Shown one piece after another: positions 1 through 6,580 of a DNA stretch of 10,089 nt. The DNA is from Calditrichaceae bacterium. Its GTDB lineage: Bacteria; Calditrichota; Calditrichia; Calditrichales; Calditrichaceae. The stretch's first letter is position 1, and each line of letters begins with the position of its first letter. The position numbers and the translations under genes were made by a program. The notes below the pieces were generated by a model, which did not search any database, had not been told where the DNA came from, and saw only the letters and a program-made list of their open reading frames with translations. The stretch lies in the NCBI GenBank assembly GCA_030622395.1, contig JAUXGF010000054.1, positions 1 to 10,089 of the forward strand, read 5' to 3'.

Positions 1-68
1 GGACAAAAGACAAATAAATCTCAATAAATCAATATTCAACGAGCAAAGGAAGTTTGTAATTTATTTTT

Positions 69-130
69 ACCCTGTAGAATAATTAAAATTATTTAAGAAA
101 ATAGAAATAGAAAGAAATATTCAACAGGGT
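69..130. repeat. Imperfect inverted repeat in AT-rich spacer
   Basis: ACCCTGTAGAAT (69-80) and ATTCAACAGGGT (119-130) are inverted copies of 12 bases with one mismatch, separated by 38 AT-rich bases. They could form a long-loop hairpin or be two copies of a small dispersed motif. Nothing else in 1-243 looks coding; the only other signal is the motif at 211-225, described with its partner. Confidence 0.5.
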
Positions 131-243
131 GAATTTATTATTTGAGATTTGTTGTTTCCGGTTTATCCGGCTTAGGTCTATGTCAAATAGTGTGGGTAAT
201 TTCTAATGATCACAGATTTTCACGGTAATTTACTAAGCGTATT

Positions 244-615
244 TCAAGAATAAGTTGCTCCGCTGAATTTGATTTTTTTATTGTTGAGACAACTGTAATT
301 TTGCTTATCATAGTTTACCATTGTTTCTAATATTAATGGCAGGTTTCTTTTCTTTTTAAATCTTACTTCGATCAATTCCCCTTCTATTTTTATATCAGCG
401 CTATTCTCTATGAATTTTTCATAAATTGACTGATCCGATAGATGGCTGTATCTATTTAAATCCCGGGCAAATAATCCGTATAAATTATGAGTAAAAATAG
501 TCATTGTTAAATCAAAATCTACTTTAATGGTTTCGTGATATTCATACGCAATAAACTTACCGAGATAAAAAAACAAATATACGTTAAATCGCAATATTAT
601 TTTATAAAAAAGCAA
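244..615 (-). pseudogene. C-terminal remnant of a DDE-type transposase
   Basis: The reading frame encodes 123 residues from a TTG codon. From about residue 31 it reads like the C-terminal tail of a common full-length transposase group: VDFDLTMTIFTHNLYGLFA, then SHLSDQSIYEKF, KKKRNLPLILETM and a terminal KIKFSGATYS. This tail normally follows the catalytic DDE core. The core is absent, and the first 30 residues are aromatic- and leucine-rich and look like random AT-rich sequence. The frame is closed by a stop at 652-654. No ribosome binding site precedes the TTG. It is therefore probably a decayed insertion-sequence fragment and not a working gene. Family recognition is from memory of the tail sequence; the exact IS family is not assigned. 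An orphan hypothetical protein is the alternative. Confidence 0.6.
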
Positions 616-719
616 AAGCCTGATATAGCACGCAATACGAGCTGTTTTGTCTTAATTGATTTAATTTTATAGCTTGTTGATATTTGCTTGAATGTAATTA
701 TGGTGCGTATTAAAAGTAA

Positions 720-820
720 GGGATTTAGAATAGACTGATAGTCTACCCCTTATAAATCAGGCATTTTAAATAATGGCGCTTAATTTGTGAACCAAAACAT
801 ATTTACGCATTCTAAATCCC
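720..820. repeat. 12-bp perfect inverted repeat with internal palindrome
   Basis: GGGATTTAGAAT (720-731) and ATTCTAAATCCC (809-820) are perfect inverted repeats about 100 bases apart end to end. Inside the left arm region lies a tight hairpin, TAGACT-gat-AGTCTA (731-745). The right arm adjoins the 15-bp motif at 819-833. The layout resembles a small MITE-like palindromic unit. The gap 616-1081 has no supportable gene; it holds this repeat, the hairpins at 922-1023 and the terminator. Confidence 0.5.
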
Positions 821-921
821 GTGAAAATCTGTGTTAAATATAAAGATTCTATGAGAAATATGTAAATTTTAGATCCCTTACCTTATGTCAAATGTGTTCC
901 ATTTTGTCAGCGCCAAAGCGG

Positions 922-1023
922 CCTGCCCGCCGCAGGCAGGGATTTCCACTCCAACCAGCGTGTTAAGTAACCAGCATTCCCGCAAGGGCGGGATTTCCGC
1001 TCCGCTCCAACCAGTATCAAGTA
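922..1023. repeat. Pair of REP-like GC-rich hairpin units
   Basis: Two similar units stand in tandem in otherwise AT-rich DNA. Unit one has the hairpin CCTGCC (922-927)/GGCAGG (935-940); unit two has TCCCGC (978-983)/GCGGGA (988-993). Each is followed by the same tail: GGGATTTCC, then CTCC, AACCAG and AAGTAA. In unit two the tail carries an extra GCTCC duplication. Hairpin plus shared tail, in a spacer downstream of a gene, is the usual form of REP-like dispersed repeats. They lie beyond the ompA-like gene's terminator. Confidence 0.6.
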
Positions 1024-1057
1024 AAAAAGGCGGCAGAGGTCATACCTGCTGCCGCCC
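1023..1057 (-). terminator. Rho-independent terminator of the OmpA-family gene
   Basis: GGCGGCAG (1029-1036) pairs with CTGCCGCC (1049-1056). The stem extends through AGGT/ACCT with one bulged base and closes on a 3-base CAT loop. Read on the minus strand, the stem is followed directly by six T (1023-1028). It lies 25 bases beyond the stop codon of the minus-strand gene that ends at 1082. Confidence 0.88.
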
Positions 1058-1081
1058 TGTATCTGAAGTTTATGCTGCTTT

Positions 1082-2467
1082 TTATTTAATCCGGAAAAAT
1101 TCTATACGTCTGTTTTTTGCTCGTCCTTCAGAGGTATTATTTGGCGCGATAGAGTTTTCCGGTCCGTACCCTTTGGCTTGAACGCGTGAAGGTCTTATTC
1201 CGCTTAACACAAGATAGTCTCTTACTGAATCGGCTCTACGTTGAGAAATTTTCATATTTCCATTATAACTTCCGGTATTGTCCGTATAGCCGCGGATTTC
1301 TACTTCAAGTTCCTTGTTATCTTTCATTGTCCTAAGTACCTTGTCTAATATCTTCTTAGAATTTTGGGTTAATTTAGAGCTGCCGCTGCTAAAATTTACG
1401 CCTTCTAATACAATTGCCTCACCTACATCAATTTCAGGTTTTGTATCAGGGCAGCCATCGTCATCTTTATATTCATTAATAGTTTCAGGTTCATCCGGGC
1501 ATTTGTCATCTTCATCGAGGATTCCGTCATTATCATTATCAGGATCGGGACAGCCGTCTTTATCCTGGAAACCGTCGAAGTCTTCCATAGTGTTTGTGCC
1601 TGCCGCCACGGTTTCATCGCTTCCCGGGCATTTGTCGTCTTTGTCGGGGATGCCGTCGCCGTCATTATCAGGATCGGGTACGCCGTCATTATCCTGGAAG
1701 CCATCACGGTCTTCCGGGTCAAGCGGCGCTTTATCCTGAACATCGGGCACTCCGTCCATATCATTGTCTAAATCAGGCGCGCCATCTGTATCTTCAAAGC
1801 CATCGAAATCTTCCGCCCGCACCGGATCGGCGTCCCGCTTATCCGGAATTCCATCGCCGTCTGTATCCTTTGCTTTGCCAAAATATATGGAAAGACCAAG
1901 CGTTACAGAAGCGTAACCATCCTTTTTATCTCCTTCTTCAAGACCGTCAACATAATCAAAAAGCCCGTAATGATATAATCCCTCTAAATCGAGCGCTAAA
2001 AGGTCTTTTACTAAAAAGAAAGAAAATCCGGCGCCAAAGGGAATGGCAAATTGATCCTTTTTAAAATCTTTGCCATCGTCGTCTTTCCAATTGAATCCAT
2101 CTTTATCTTTTGGAGTTACATTAACCGCTTCAAACCCCGCCGCTATATAAGGATTTACCGGACTGGATGGGAACAGTTTACATTTTATTAAACCTAAGGC
2201 GTTGTAATACTCATTTTTAAAATAATTAACATCTTTTTCCGCCTGTAAAATTCCTTTGCCGCCGTTAAAACCGATAGCGACATAATCGCTTACCCATAGG
2301 AAAAGCGAGGCATTGCCATAGAGTTTTATTTGGCGGTCATTAATATCGCCAAAATAAGTGTTGCAGCCTCCACTCAAACCGAATGCTACTTTGCCTTTAG
2401 TTCCATCGGCAAGAGTTAATCCTGTAAAGAGAAAAATAATAAGGATTAAAGAAAATAACTTGTACAT
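1082..2467 (-). CDS. OmpA-family outer-membrane protein with TSP3 repeats
   Basis: This 461-residue protein probably links the outer membrane to peptidoglycan. A signal peptide covers residues 1-20 (hydrophobic core LFSLILIIFLF, cleavage after LTLA). Residues about 25-197 look like an eight-strand beta barrel, ending in VTLGLSIYFG. Residues 201-341 are calcium-binding thrombospondin type-3 repeats of the DTDGDGIPD / DNDNDGILDEDDKCPD type, with four cysteines at 280, 306, 323 and 339. Residues about 350-461 are an OmpA C-terminal domain; D396 (GYTDNTG) and R411 (SQRRADSV) match the pair that binds diaminopimelate in this family. The ATG has a strong GGAGGT ribosome site, although only 3 bases away. 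The gene stands alone, with its own terminator downstream. The family assignment is firm; the specific role (porin, structural anchor or adhesin) is not determined by the sequence. Confidence 0.93.
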   Translation of the reverse strand: MYKLFSLILIIFLFTGLTLADGTKGKVAFGLSGGCNTYFGDINDRQIKLYGNASLFLWVSDYVAIGFNGGKGILQAEKDVNYFKNEYYNALGLIKCKLFPSSPVNPYIAAGFEAVNVTPKDKDGFNWKDDDGKDFKKDQFAIPFGAGFSFFLVKDLLALDLEGLYHYGLFDYVDGLEEGDKKDGYASVTLGLSIYFGKAKDTDGDGIPDKRDADPVRAEDFDGFEDTDGAPDLDNDMDGVPDVQDKAPLDPEDRDGFQDNDGVPDPDNDGDGIPDKDDKCPGSDETVAAGTNTMEDFDGFQDKDGCPDPDNDNDGILDEDDKCPDEPETINEYKDDDGCPDTKPEIDVGEAIVLEGVNFSSGSSKLTQNSKKILDKVLRTMKDNKELEVEIRGYTDNTGSYNGNMKISQRRADSVRDYLVLSGIRPSRVQAKGYGPENSIAPNNTSEGRAKNRRIEFFRIK

Positions 2468-2470
2468 AAT

Positions 2471-2502
2471 ACCTCCACAATTAGTGTTTGGGTCTTATTA
2501 TA
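2471..2502 (-). promoter_or_regulatory. Ribosome site and possible -10 of the OmpA-family gene
   Basis: On the minus strand GGAGGT (2476-2471) precedes the ATG. A TATAAT hexamer (2502-2497) lies about 30 bases upstream of the start codon. No convincing -35 sequence stands at 17 bases, so the promoter call is tentative; the ribosome site is clear. Confidence 0.45.
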
Positions 2503-2681
2503 ATAGGAATTTAATTGTTATATAATCTATCAATTTATGTGCCAAATTGGTTATTTAATGATAAGTCCTTATAATATCTATTGGTTATTAGGCGTAATAT
2601 AAAAAATAATAATCCTTTTTCATATATATTTTTTTGAAAAGCCATTATATTGTATGATTATTTCACATAATATTTTAATTT

Positions 2682-2746
2682 TTATAAGTAATACTTCACT
2701 TATAACTGAGGATTTACTGCCCAATGTAAGACCTCAGTGATTGGGT
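2682..2746 (+). promoter_or_regulatory. Candidate structured RNA: hairpin plus pseudoknot
   Basis: TTATAAGT (2682-2689) pairs perfectly with ACTTATAA (2698-2705). Next to it, ACTGAGG (2705-2711) pairs perfectly with CCTCAGT (2732-2738), while CCCAAT (2720-2725), inside that loop, pairs with ATTGGG (2740-2745). The order A-B-A'-B' is a compact pseudoknot. A second CCCAA at 2791-2795 could compete for TTGGG. The element lies in the 514-bp gap between the OmpA-family gene and the PLP enzyme, about 235 bases before the latter's start. The loop opens with GATTTA, as in SAM-II riboswitches, but other SAM-II conserved positions are not found. Transcription through it is not shown. The rest of 2503-2981 is AT-rich spacer with the hairpin CAACTG (2793-2798)/CAGTTG (2816-2821) and the leader segment described separately. 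Confidence 0.35.
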
Positions 2747-2927
2747 GAAAATTTGAACAATGCGCTATTCCAAATATTCACCTAAAAAATCCCAACTGAC
2801 CGAGGCGTTACTATCCAGTTGAAATTGTCCTTGATTTTAAAAAACGAACCTTCTAAATTGATTTTGTATTTTTCTTGATTTTAATAAGTATTAACATTCT
2901 GAATAGGCAGATAAATTACTGTAATTC

Positions 2928-2976
2928 ATCCCCACGATTAGGGATGGCAATAAGTGGGATTTATCCTTAAAAGGAG
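2928..2976 (+). promoter_or_regulatory. Leader with alternative pairings and ribosome site of the PLP enzyme gene
   Basis: Four segments can pair in competing ways: ATCCCCAC (2928-2935), GGGATGG (2941-2947), GTGGGAT (2954-2960) and ATCC (2963-2966). Segment 1 can pair with 2 or, with one bulged base, with 3; segment 4 can pair with 3 or 2. They end just before AAGGAG (2971-2976), which lies 5 bases before the ATG. This geometry would suit translational control, but short GC-containing stems in AT-rich DNA can arise by chance. The ribosome site itself is clear. Confidence 0.35.
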
Positions 2977-2981
2977 AAAAG

Positions 2982-4181
2982 ATGAGCAAGCTTAATTTAA
3001 AAAAAGCAAGTTTTGCAACATTATGCGTTCATGGTTCAGGCGGGGTTGATGAAGCTACCGGGGCTTTGGGTATTCCAATTTATCAGAGTTCAACATTTGC
3101 TTTTAAAAGCGCTAAGGACGGGGCTGATATTTTTTCAGGCGAAAAAGAGGGTTATGTTTATACGCGTATCGGCAATCCCACCCAGGCGGCATTTGAAAAA
3201 GAAATGGCTTTTTTAGAAGGTGCCGAAGCCGCGCTTGCTTTTGGCTCGGGAATGGCTGCAATCTCAAGCGTTATTCTTTCTTTTTGCCGGGCAGGCGATA
3301 ATTTCGTTTCATCCAACACGCTTTACGGCGGCACTCATAATTTATTTATGGAAACCCTGCCGCGCTATAATATCGAAGCTAAAGAGGTGGATACAACAAA
3401 TCTGGAAAACATCCTAAATTCCATAGATGATAAAACAAGGCTCATTTATATTGAGACTCCGGCTAATCCCACATTAACCATAACAGATTTAGCCGAATGT
3501 TCCAAAATCGCTAAAAAATATAATATTCCTCTTGTAGTGGATAATACTTTCCCTACTCCATATTATCAGCTTCCGTTAAAATTGGGCGCTAACGTAGTTG
3601 TTCATTCGGCTACTAAATATATTGGCGGTCACGGCGATACCGTAGCCGGCGTAGTGGTCGGCAAAAAAGATTATATTAACGAACTTCGCGGCAGTTTTTT
3701 AAGAGATTTAGGCGGTATTATCAGTCCGTTTAATGCCTGGCTTTTAGTGCGCGGTTTAAAAACATTAGCTGTTCGAATGGATCGTCATGAACAAAACGCT
3801 TTCCAGGTGGCAAAATTCCTGCAATTTCATCCAAAAGTCGAAACAGTCTGGTATCCCGGATTAAGCACACACCCGCAGCATGATATCGCTAAAAAGCAAA
3901 TGAGCGGTTTTGGGGGAATGGTCAGTTTTGAAATTAAGGGCGGATGCAAATGCGGTGAAAAATTAATGAATTCAGTTAAGTTGTTTACACTGGCGGTTAG
4001 TTTGGGCGACGTCGATTCCTTAATCGAACATCCGGCTTCGATGACTCATTCCACTTACTCGCCCGAAGAGCTGCGTGAAGTCGGCATAACAGAAAGTTTA
4101 GTCCGTCTTTCGGTAGGCATCGAAGACCCCGCGGATTTAATTGAGGATCTATCCCAGGCATTGAAGCAGATTAATATTTAA
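2982..4181 (+). CDS. Methionine gamma-lyase-type PLP enzyme (Cys/Met metabolism)
   Basis: This 399-residue cytosolic enzyme belongs to the Cys/Met-metabolism PLP family (fold type I). It closely resembles methionine gamma-lyase, which splits methionine into methanethiol, 2-oxobutyrate and ammonia. Visible family marks are YTRIGNPT (60-67; Y60 and R62 hold the PLP phosphate of the neighbouring subunit), GSGMAAI (88-94), Y115 stacking on PLP, D187 at the pyridine nitrogen, the Schiff-base lysine K212 in HSATKYIGGHGD, and R375 in LVRLSVG for the substrate carboxylate. SLGDVDSLIEHPASMTHS also matches the family. Length is normal. Gly117 stands where Pseudomonas methionine gamma-lyase has its important Cys116 (NTLYGG against NTLYGC), so cystathionine gamma-synthase/lyase or O-acylhomoserine sulfhydrylase activity is possible. 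The start is set by AAGGAG 5 bases upstream. The gene is monocistronic as far as can be seen. Confidence 0.88.
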   Translation: MSKLNLKKASFATLCVHGSGGVDEATGALGIPIYQSSTFAFKSAKDGADIFSGEKEGYVYTRIGNPTQAAFEKEMAFLEGAEAALAFGSGMAAISSVILSFCRAGDNFVSSNTLYGGTHNLFMETLPRYNIEAKEVDTTNLENILNSIDDKTRLIYIETPANPTLTITDLAECSKIAKKYNIPLVVDNTFPTPYYQLPLKLGANVVVHSATKYIGGHGDTVAGVVVGKKDYINELRGSFLRDLGGIISPFNAWLLVRGLKTLAVRMDRHEQNAFQVAKFLQFHPKVETVWYPGLSTHPQHDIAKKQMSGFGGMVSFEIKGGCKCGEKLMNSVKLFTLAVSLGDVDSLIEHPASMTHSTYSPEELREVGITESLVRLSVGIEDPADLIEDLSQALKQINI

Positions 4182-4208
4182 GCACAGATAATATTGAATA
4201 TTGATGAT

Positions 4209-4287
4209 TGACGATTGAAGAAGTAAAAGATCGTAAATCATAAATCGTCACAATGTATCAGAGACCGCTGCGCTTAACTCTGATACA
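4209..4287. repeat. Two hairpins in the spacer after the PLP enzyme gene
   Basis: TGACGATT (4209-4216) pairs with AATCGTCA (4243-4250). Next, TGTATCAGAG (4254-4263) pairs perfectly over 10 bases with CTCTGATACA (4278-4287), with a 14-base loop. The second stem could end transcripts from the upstream gene, but it is followed by AGAGAAAG and not a T run, so it is not a standard intrinsic terminator. Part of it (CAGAGACCGC) resembles CAGAGCACCGC at 7363-7373. Confidence 0.5.
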
Positions 4288-4369
4288 AGAGAAAGAAAAA
4301 TTATTAAAATTCCGGCAGATAAATTTTATAACGGTTTATAAAATTATTGTTAGATAAAACATTTTATCT

Positions 4370-4395
4370 TTGTGTCTTAGTGTCTTAGTGGCGAA
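4370..4395. repeat. Dispersed-type CTTAGTGT repeat before UDP-glucuronate decarboxylase
   Basis: TGTCTTAG occurs twice with 10-base spacing, followed by TGGCGAAATT. The complementary form (cCACTAAGACACTAAGACAcaaag) is a motif I recognise as frequently dispersed in bacterial intergenic DNA. It contains an in-frame ATG at 4370 that would lengthen the next protein by 18 non-family residues, which argues against that start. ATCTTTGT at its left edge also resembles a Bacteroidota TAnnTTTG box. Confidence 0.45.
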
Positions 4396-4423
4396 ATTTT
4401 TTATTAAAAAGAACGGAGGCCTC

Positions 4424-5362
4424 ATGCGCAGTTTAGTTACCGGCGGCGCCGGTTTTATCGGTTCCCATTTATGCGACCGCTTATTAGAAAAAGGGCATGA
4501 TGTAATTTGCCTGGACAATTTTTTTACAGGCAGCAAGCAAAACATTATGCACTTGTTAGATAATCATAATTTTGAATTGGTGCGCCATGATGTGACCGAG
4601 CCTATCTTACTTGAGGTTGATCATATTTACAATTTTGCCTGTCCCGCCTCTCCGGTACATTATCAGTATAATCCGGTTAAGACAATCAAAACCAGCGTAA
4701 TGGGTGCAATCAATATGCTGGGTATGGCAAAAAGGGTTAAGGCTCGTATCATGCAAGCCAGCACTTCGGAAGTTTACGGCGATCCGGCTGTGCATCCCCA
4801 AAAAGAAGATTATTGGGGGAACGTCAATACAATCGGAATTCGCAGTTGTTATGATGAAGGAAAGCGCGTAGCTGAAACTCTGATGATGGATTATCACCGG
4901 CAGAATAATGTGGATATCAAAATCGTAAGGATTTTTAACACTTATGGCCCGCGTATGGCGGTCAACGACGGCAGAGTAGTTAGTAATTTTATTATTCAGG
5001 CTTTAAGAAATGAGGATATCACTGTTTATGGCAAGGGAAATCAAACGCGCTCTTTTATGTATATTGATGATTTGATAGAAGGCGTAATAAAAATGATGTT
5101 TGTTGACGACTTTATCGGACCGGTTAATGTAGGCAATTCTGATGAATTTACAATCTATGAACTGGCGACAAAGGTGATTGAATTAACGAATTCGAAGTCA
5201 AAGATTATCTATTTGCCCCTGCCAAAAGACGATCCCACGCAGCGCAAACCGTTTATTAGACTGGCAAAGGAAAAATTAGGCTGGCAGCCGAAGATTAAAT
5301 TAGAGCAAGGTCTGGTTAAAGCAATCGCCTATTTTGAAGAGCAGATTAAGGAAGGTAGTTAA
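4424..5362 (+). CDS. UDP-glucuronate decarboxylase (UDP-xylose synthase)
   Basis: This 312-residue cytosolic short-chain dehydrogenase/reductase converts UDP-glucuronate to UDP-xylose with bound NAD+, supplying xylose for surface polysaccharide. The Rossmann motif GGAGFIG is at residues 7-13. [25 protein letters not shown] and [18 protein letters not shown] are near-diagnostic of the family. The catalytic set is visible: ASTSEVYG (112-119, with E116), and Y143/K147 in [22 protein letters not shown] and [11 protein letters not shown] match the substrate-binding part, and R274 lies in DDPTQRKP. Family members usually have Asp after this Pro (RxPDI); here it is Phe277 (RKPFI), a small oddity. 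The start at 4424 is chosen because GGAGG (4415-4419) lies 4 bases upstream and the protein begins at the Rossmann strand as usual. No other polysaccharide genes are in the window. Confidence 0.95.
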   Translation: MRSLVTGGAGFIGSHLCDRLLEKGHDVICLDNFFTGSKQNIMHLLDNHNFELVRHDVTEPILLEVDHIYNFACPASPVHYQYNPVKTIKTSVMGAINMLGMAKRVKARIMQASTSEVYGDPAVHPQKEDYWGNVNTIGIRSCYDEGKRVAETLMMDYHRQNNVDIKIVRIFNTYGPRMAVNDGRVVSNFIIQALRNEDITVYGKGNQTRSFMYIDDLIEGVIKMMFVDDFIGPVNVGNSDEFTIYELATKVIELTNSKSKIIYLPLPKDDPTQRKPFIRLAKEKLGWQPKIKLEQGLVKAIAYFEEQIKEGS

Positions 5363-5421
5363 AACAGTTGTAAAACGTTGATTGTTGTTTTATTTGTGAT
5401 TTTATAATTATAAGGTAGTTT

Positions 5422-5631
5422 ATGGAAAATAAAAAAAGCATGAGCAAAACAAAAGCAGTGTTATTATGCTTATTAATAGGATTTGCAGTCGCTATTATTA
5501 TTGCATTTATTCATATTATATTTAAGATAAATTTTCATAATTATTTCTCTATGATTATAACAGGCGCATTAATCGGACTCGCTATAAGTTTATCTTCTCG
5601 ATATTTATATAAAAAGAGTGACTTCAAATAA
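5422..5631 (+). CDS. Small two-helix membrane protein, unknown function
   Basis: This 69-residue protein has a basic N-terminus (MENKKSMSKTK), a hydrophobic helix at about 12-34, a second at about 41-59 with a GALIGLAIS small-residue face, and a basic tail (YLYKKSDFK). Both ends are probably cytoplasmic. I do not recognise a family. AAGGT (5412-5416) lies 5 bases before the ATG and supports this start. It is the first of three AT-rich plus-strand genes; 89 bases separate it from the next. The coding signal is modest because the gene is short. Confidence 0.55.
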   Translation: MENKKSMSKTKAVLLCLLIGFAVAIIIAFIHIIFKINFHNYFSMIITGALIGLAISLSSRYLYKKSDFK

Positions 5632-5720
5632 TATCTTGTTATGCCCTTAAAAATGGGAAAGACGAACAAAAATAAATTCAATATTTAGAGAACTGCAACA
5701 AATTATGAAAGGACTTCATC

Positions 5721-6551
5721 ATGGGAAATTGTATATATTGCGGTAAACCAGCAGGTTTCTTTAAAAAGAAACACTCTGCATGTGAGATATTATACCAGAA
5801 TGGTTGGAAAACGATGATAGAAACTGCTAAAAAATCAGTTGTTAGTGATAAAGGATTTAATTCACTTTTGCCTCAATTAAATAATATAGCAACTAAAAGT
5901 TATATATCAAAAGATAAAATAAGAGAAGTACTGATTAAGGGATGGTCAAATGCTGTTACAGATTTTCTTGAAGACGGAGTATTATCTGAAGATGAAGAAA
6001 ATCATCTTAATGAATTTCAGGAACATTTTGATCTATCACAATCAGAATTAGATTCAAGTGGATCATTTACAAAGATTGTTAAAGCAGCAATTTTAAAAGA
6101 GATTTTAGATGGCAAGATTCCAGAAAAAATAAATATCGAAGGTAACCTTCCATTTAATCTTCAAAAGACAGAAACAATAATTTGGCTTTTTCAAAATGTT
6201 GAATATTATGAAGAAAAAACAAGAAGACACTTTGAAGGTTGTCATCAAGGATTGAGTATTCGAGTTGCAAAAGGTCTTTATTATCGAGCAGGTGCATTTA
6301 AAGGATATCCAGTTGAAAAAACAGAAATTGTACCTATCGATATCGGATTAATGGGAATAACTAATAAACATATTTATTTTACAGGCGATCGAAAGAGCTT
6401 TCGTGTTAAATATGATAAAATTGTTTCTTTTACTCCATATGATGATGGAATAGGTATTCAGAGAGATGCTGCTTCAGCCAAACCTCAAATTTTTAAAACA
6501 AATGATGGTTGGTTCAGTTACAACTTGATATCGAATCTTGCACAAATTTAA
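5721..6551 (+). CDS. Zinc-ribbon, TerB-like and PH/GRAM-like domain protein
   Basis: This is a 276-residue protein of unknown function, without signal peptide or membrane helix. Residues 4-21 form a likely zinc knuckle: C4-x2-C7, then H18 and C21 (CIYCGKPAGFF...HSAC). Residues about 66-130 are acidic and helical with DFLEDGVLSEDEENHLNEF, resembling TerB-like modules. Residues about 148-276 look like a PH- or GRAM-type beta sandwich: KGLYYRAGAF, then GITNKHIYFTG, FRVKYDKIVSF, YDDGIGIQRD and a final GWFSYNLISNLAQ. Such a C-terminal module often binds membranes or lipids, which is inference here. AAAGGA 7 bases before the ATG sets the start. The potassium channel gene begins 29 bases after its stop, so the two may be co-transcribed. 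Domain naming is from pattern recognition and is less certain than the gene itself. Confidence 0.75.
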   Translation: MGNCIYCGKPAGFFKKKHSACEILYQNGWKTMIETAKKSVVSDKGFNSLLPQLNNIATKSYISKDKIREVLIKGWSNAVTDFLEDGVLSEDEENHLNEFQEHFDLSQSELDSSGSFTKIVKAAILKEILDGKIPEKINIEGNLPFNLQKTETIIWLFQNVEYYEEKTRRHFEGCHQGLSIRVAKGLYYRAGAFKGYPVEKTEIVPIDIGLMGITNKHIYFTGDRKSFRVKYDKIVSFTPYDDGIGIQRDAASAKPQIFKTNDGWFSYNLISNLAQI

Positions 6552-6580
6552 ATATTGCCTATGCTAATTTTAAAAACATT

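Larger units (their letters stand above)
211..833. repeat. 15-bp inverted repeats flanking the transposase remnant
   Basis: CACAGATTTTCACGG at 211-225 recurs as its exact reverse complement at 819-833. Similarity continues inward as ATTTA after a one- or two-base difference. The arms enclose the transposase remnant at 244-615. They could be relics of element ends, or two copies of a dispersed motif that happen to face each other. A 10-bp direct repeat, TATGTCAAAT, also lies just outside, at 179-188 and 884-893. No target-site duplication is clear enough to fix the element's borders. Confidence 0.5.

Noticed and set aside
885..1181. 98-residue plus-strand frame
   Set aside because: It runs through the REP-like hairpins, the terminator and the 3' end of the opposite gene; composition is that of the repeats.
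1314..1739. Long plus-strand frame rich in serine and proline across the TSP3 region
   Set aside because: It is the complement of the Asp/Gly/Pro-rich TSP3 repeats of the OmpA-family gene; no ribosome site or family match.
2682..2750. Confident SAM-II riboswitch call
   Set aside because: Only the loop start GATTTA and pseudoknot order agree; the UUGC and GCUAAA positions of SAM-II are missing.
4370..4423. Upstream start of the decarboxylase
   Set aside because: It would add 18 residues encoded by a dispersed repeat; the ATG at 4424 has a ribosome site and gives the normal N-terminus.
6509..6580. Longer start of the potassium channel
   Set aside because: It overlaps the end of the upstream gene and adds a segment unlike channel N-termini.
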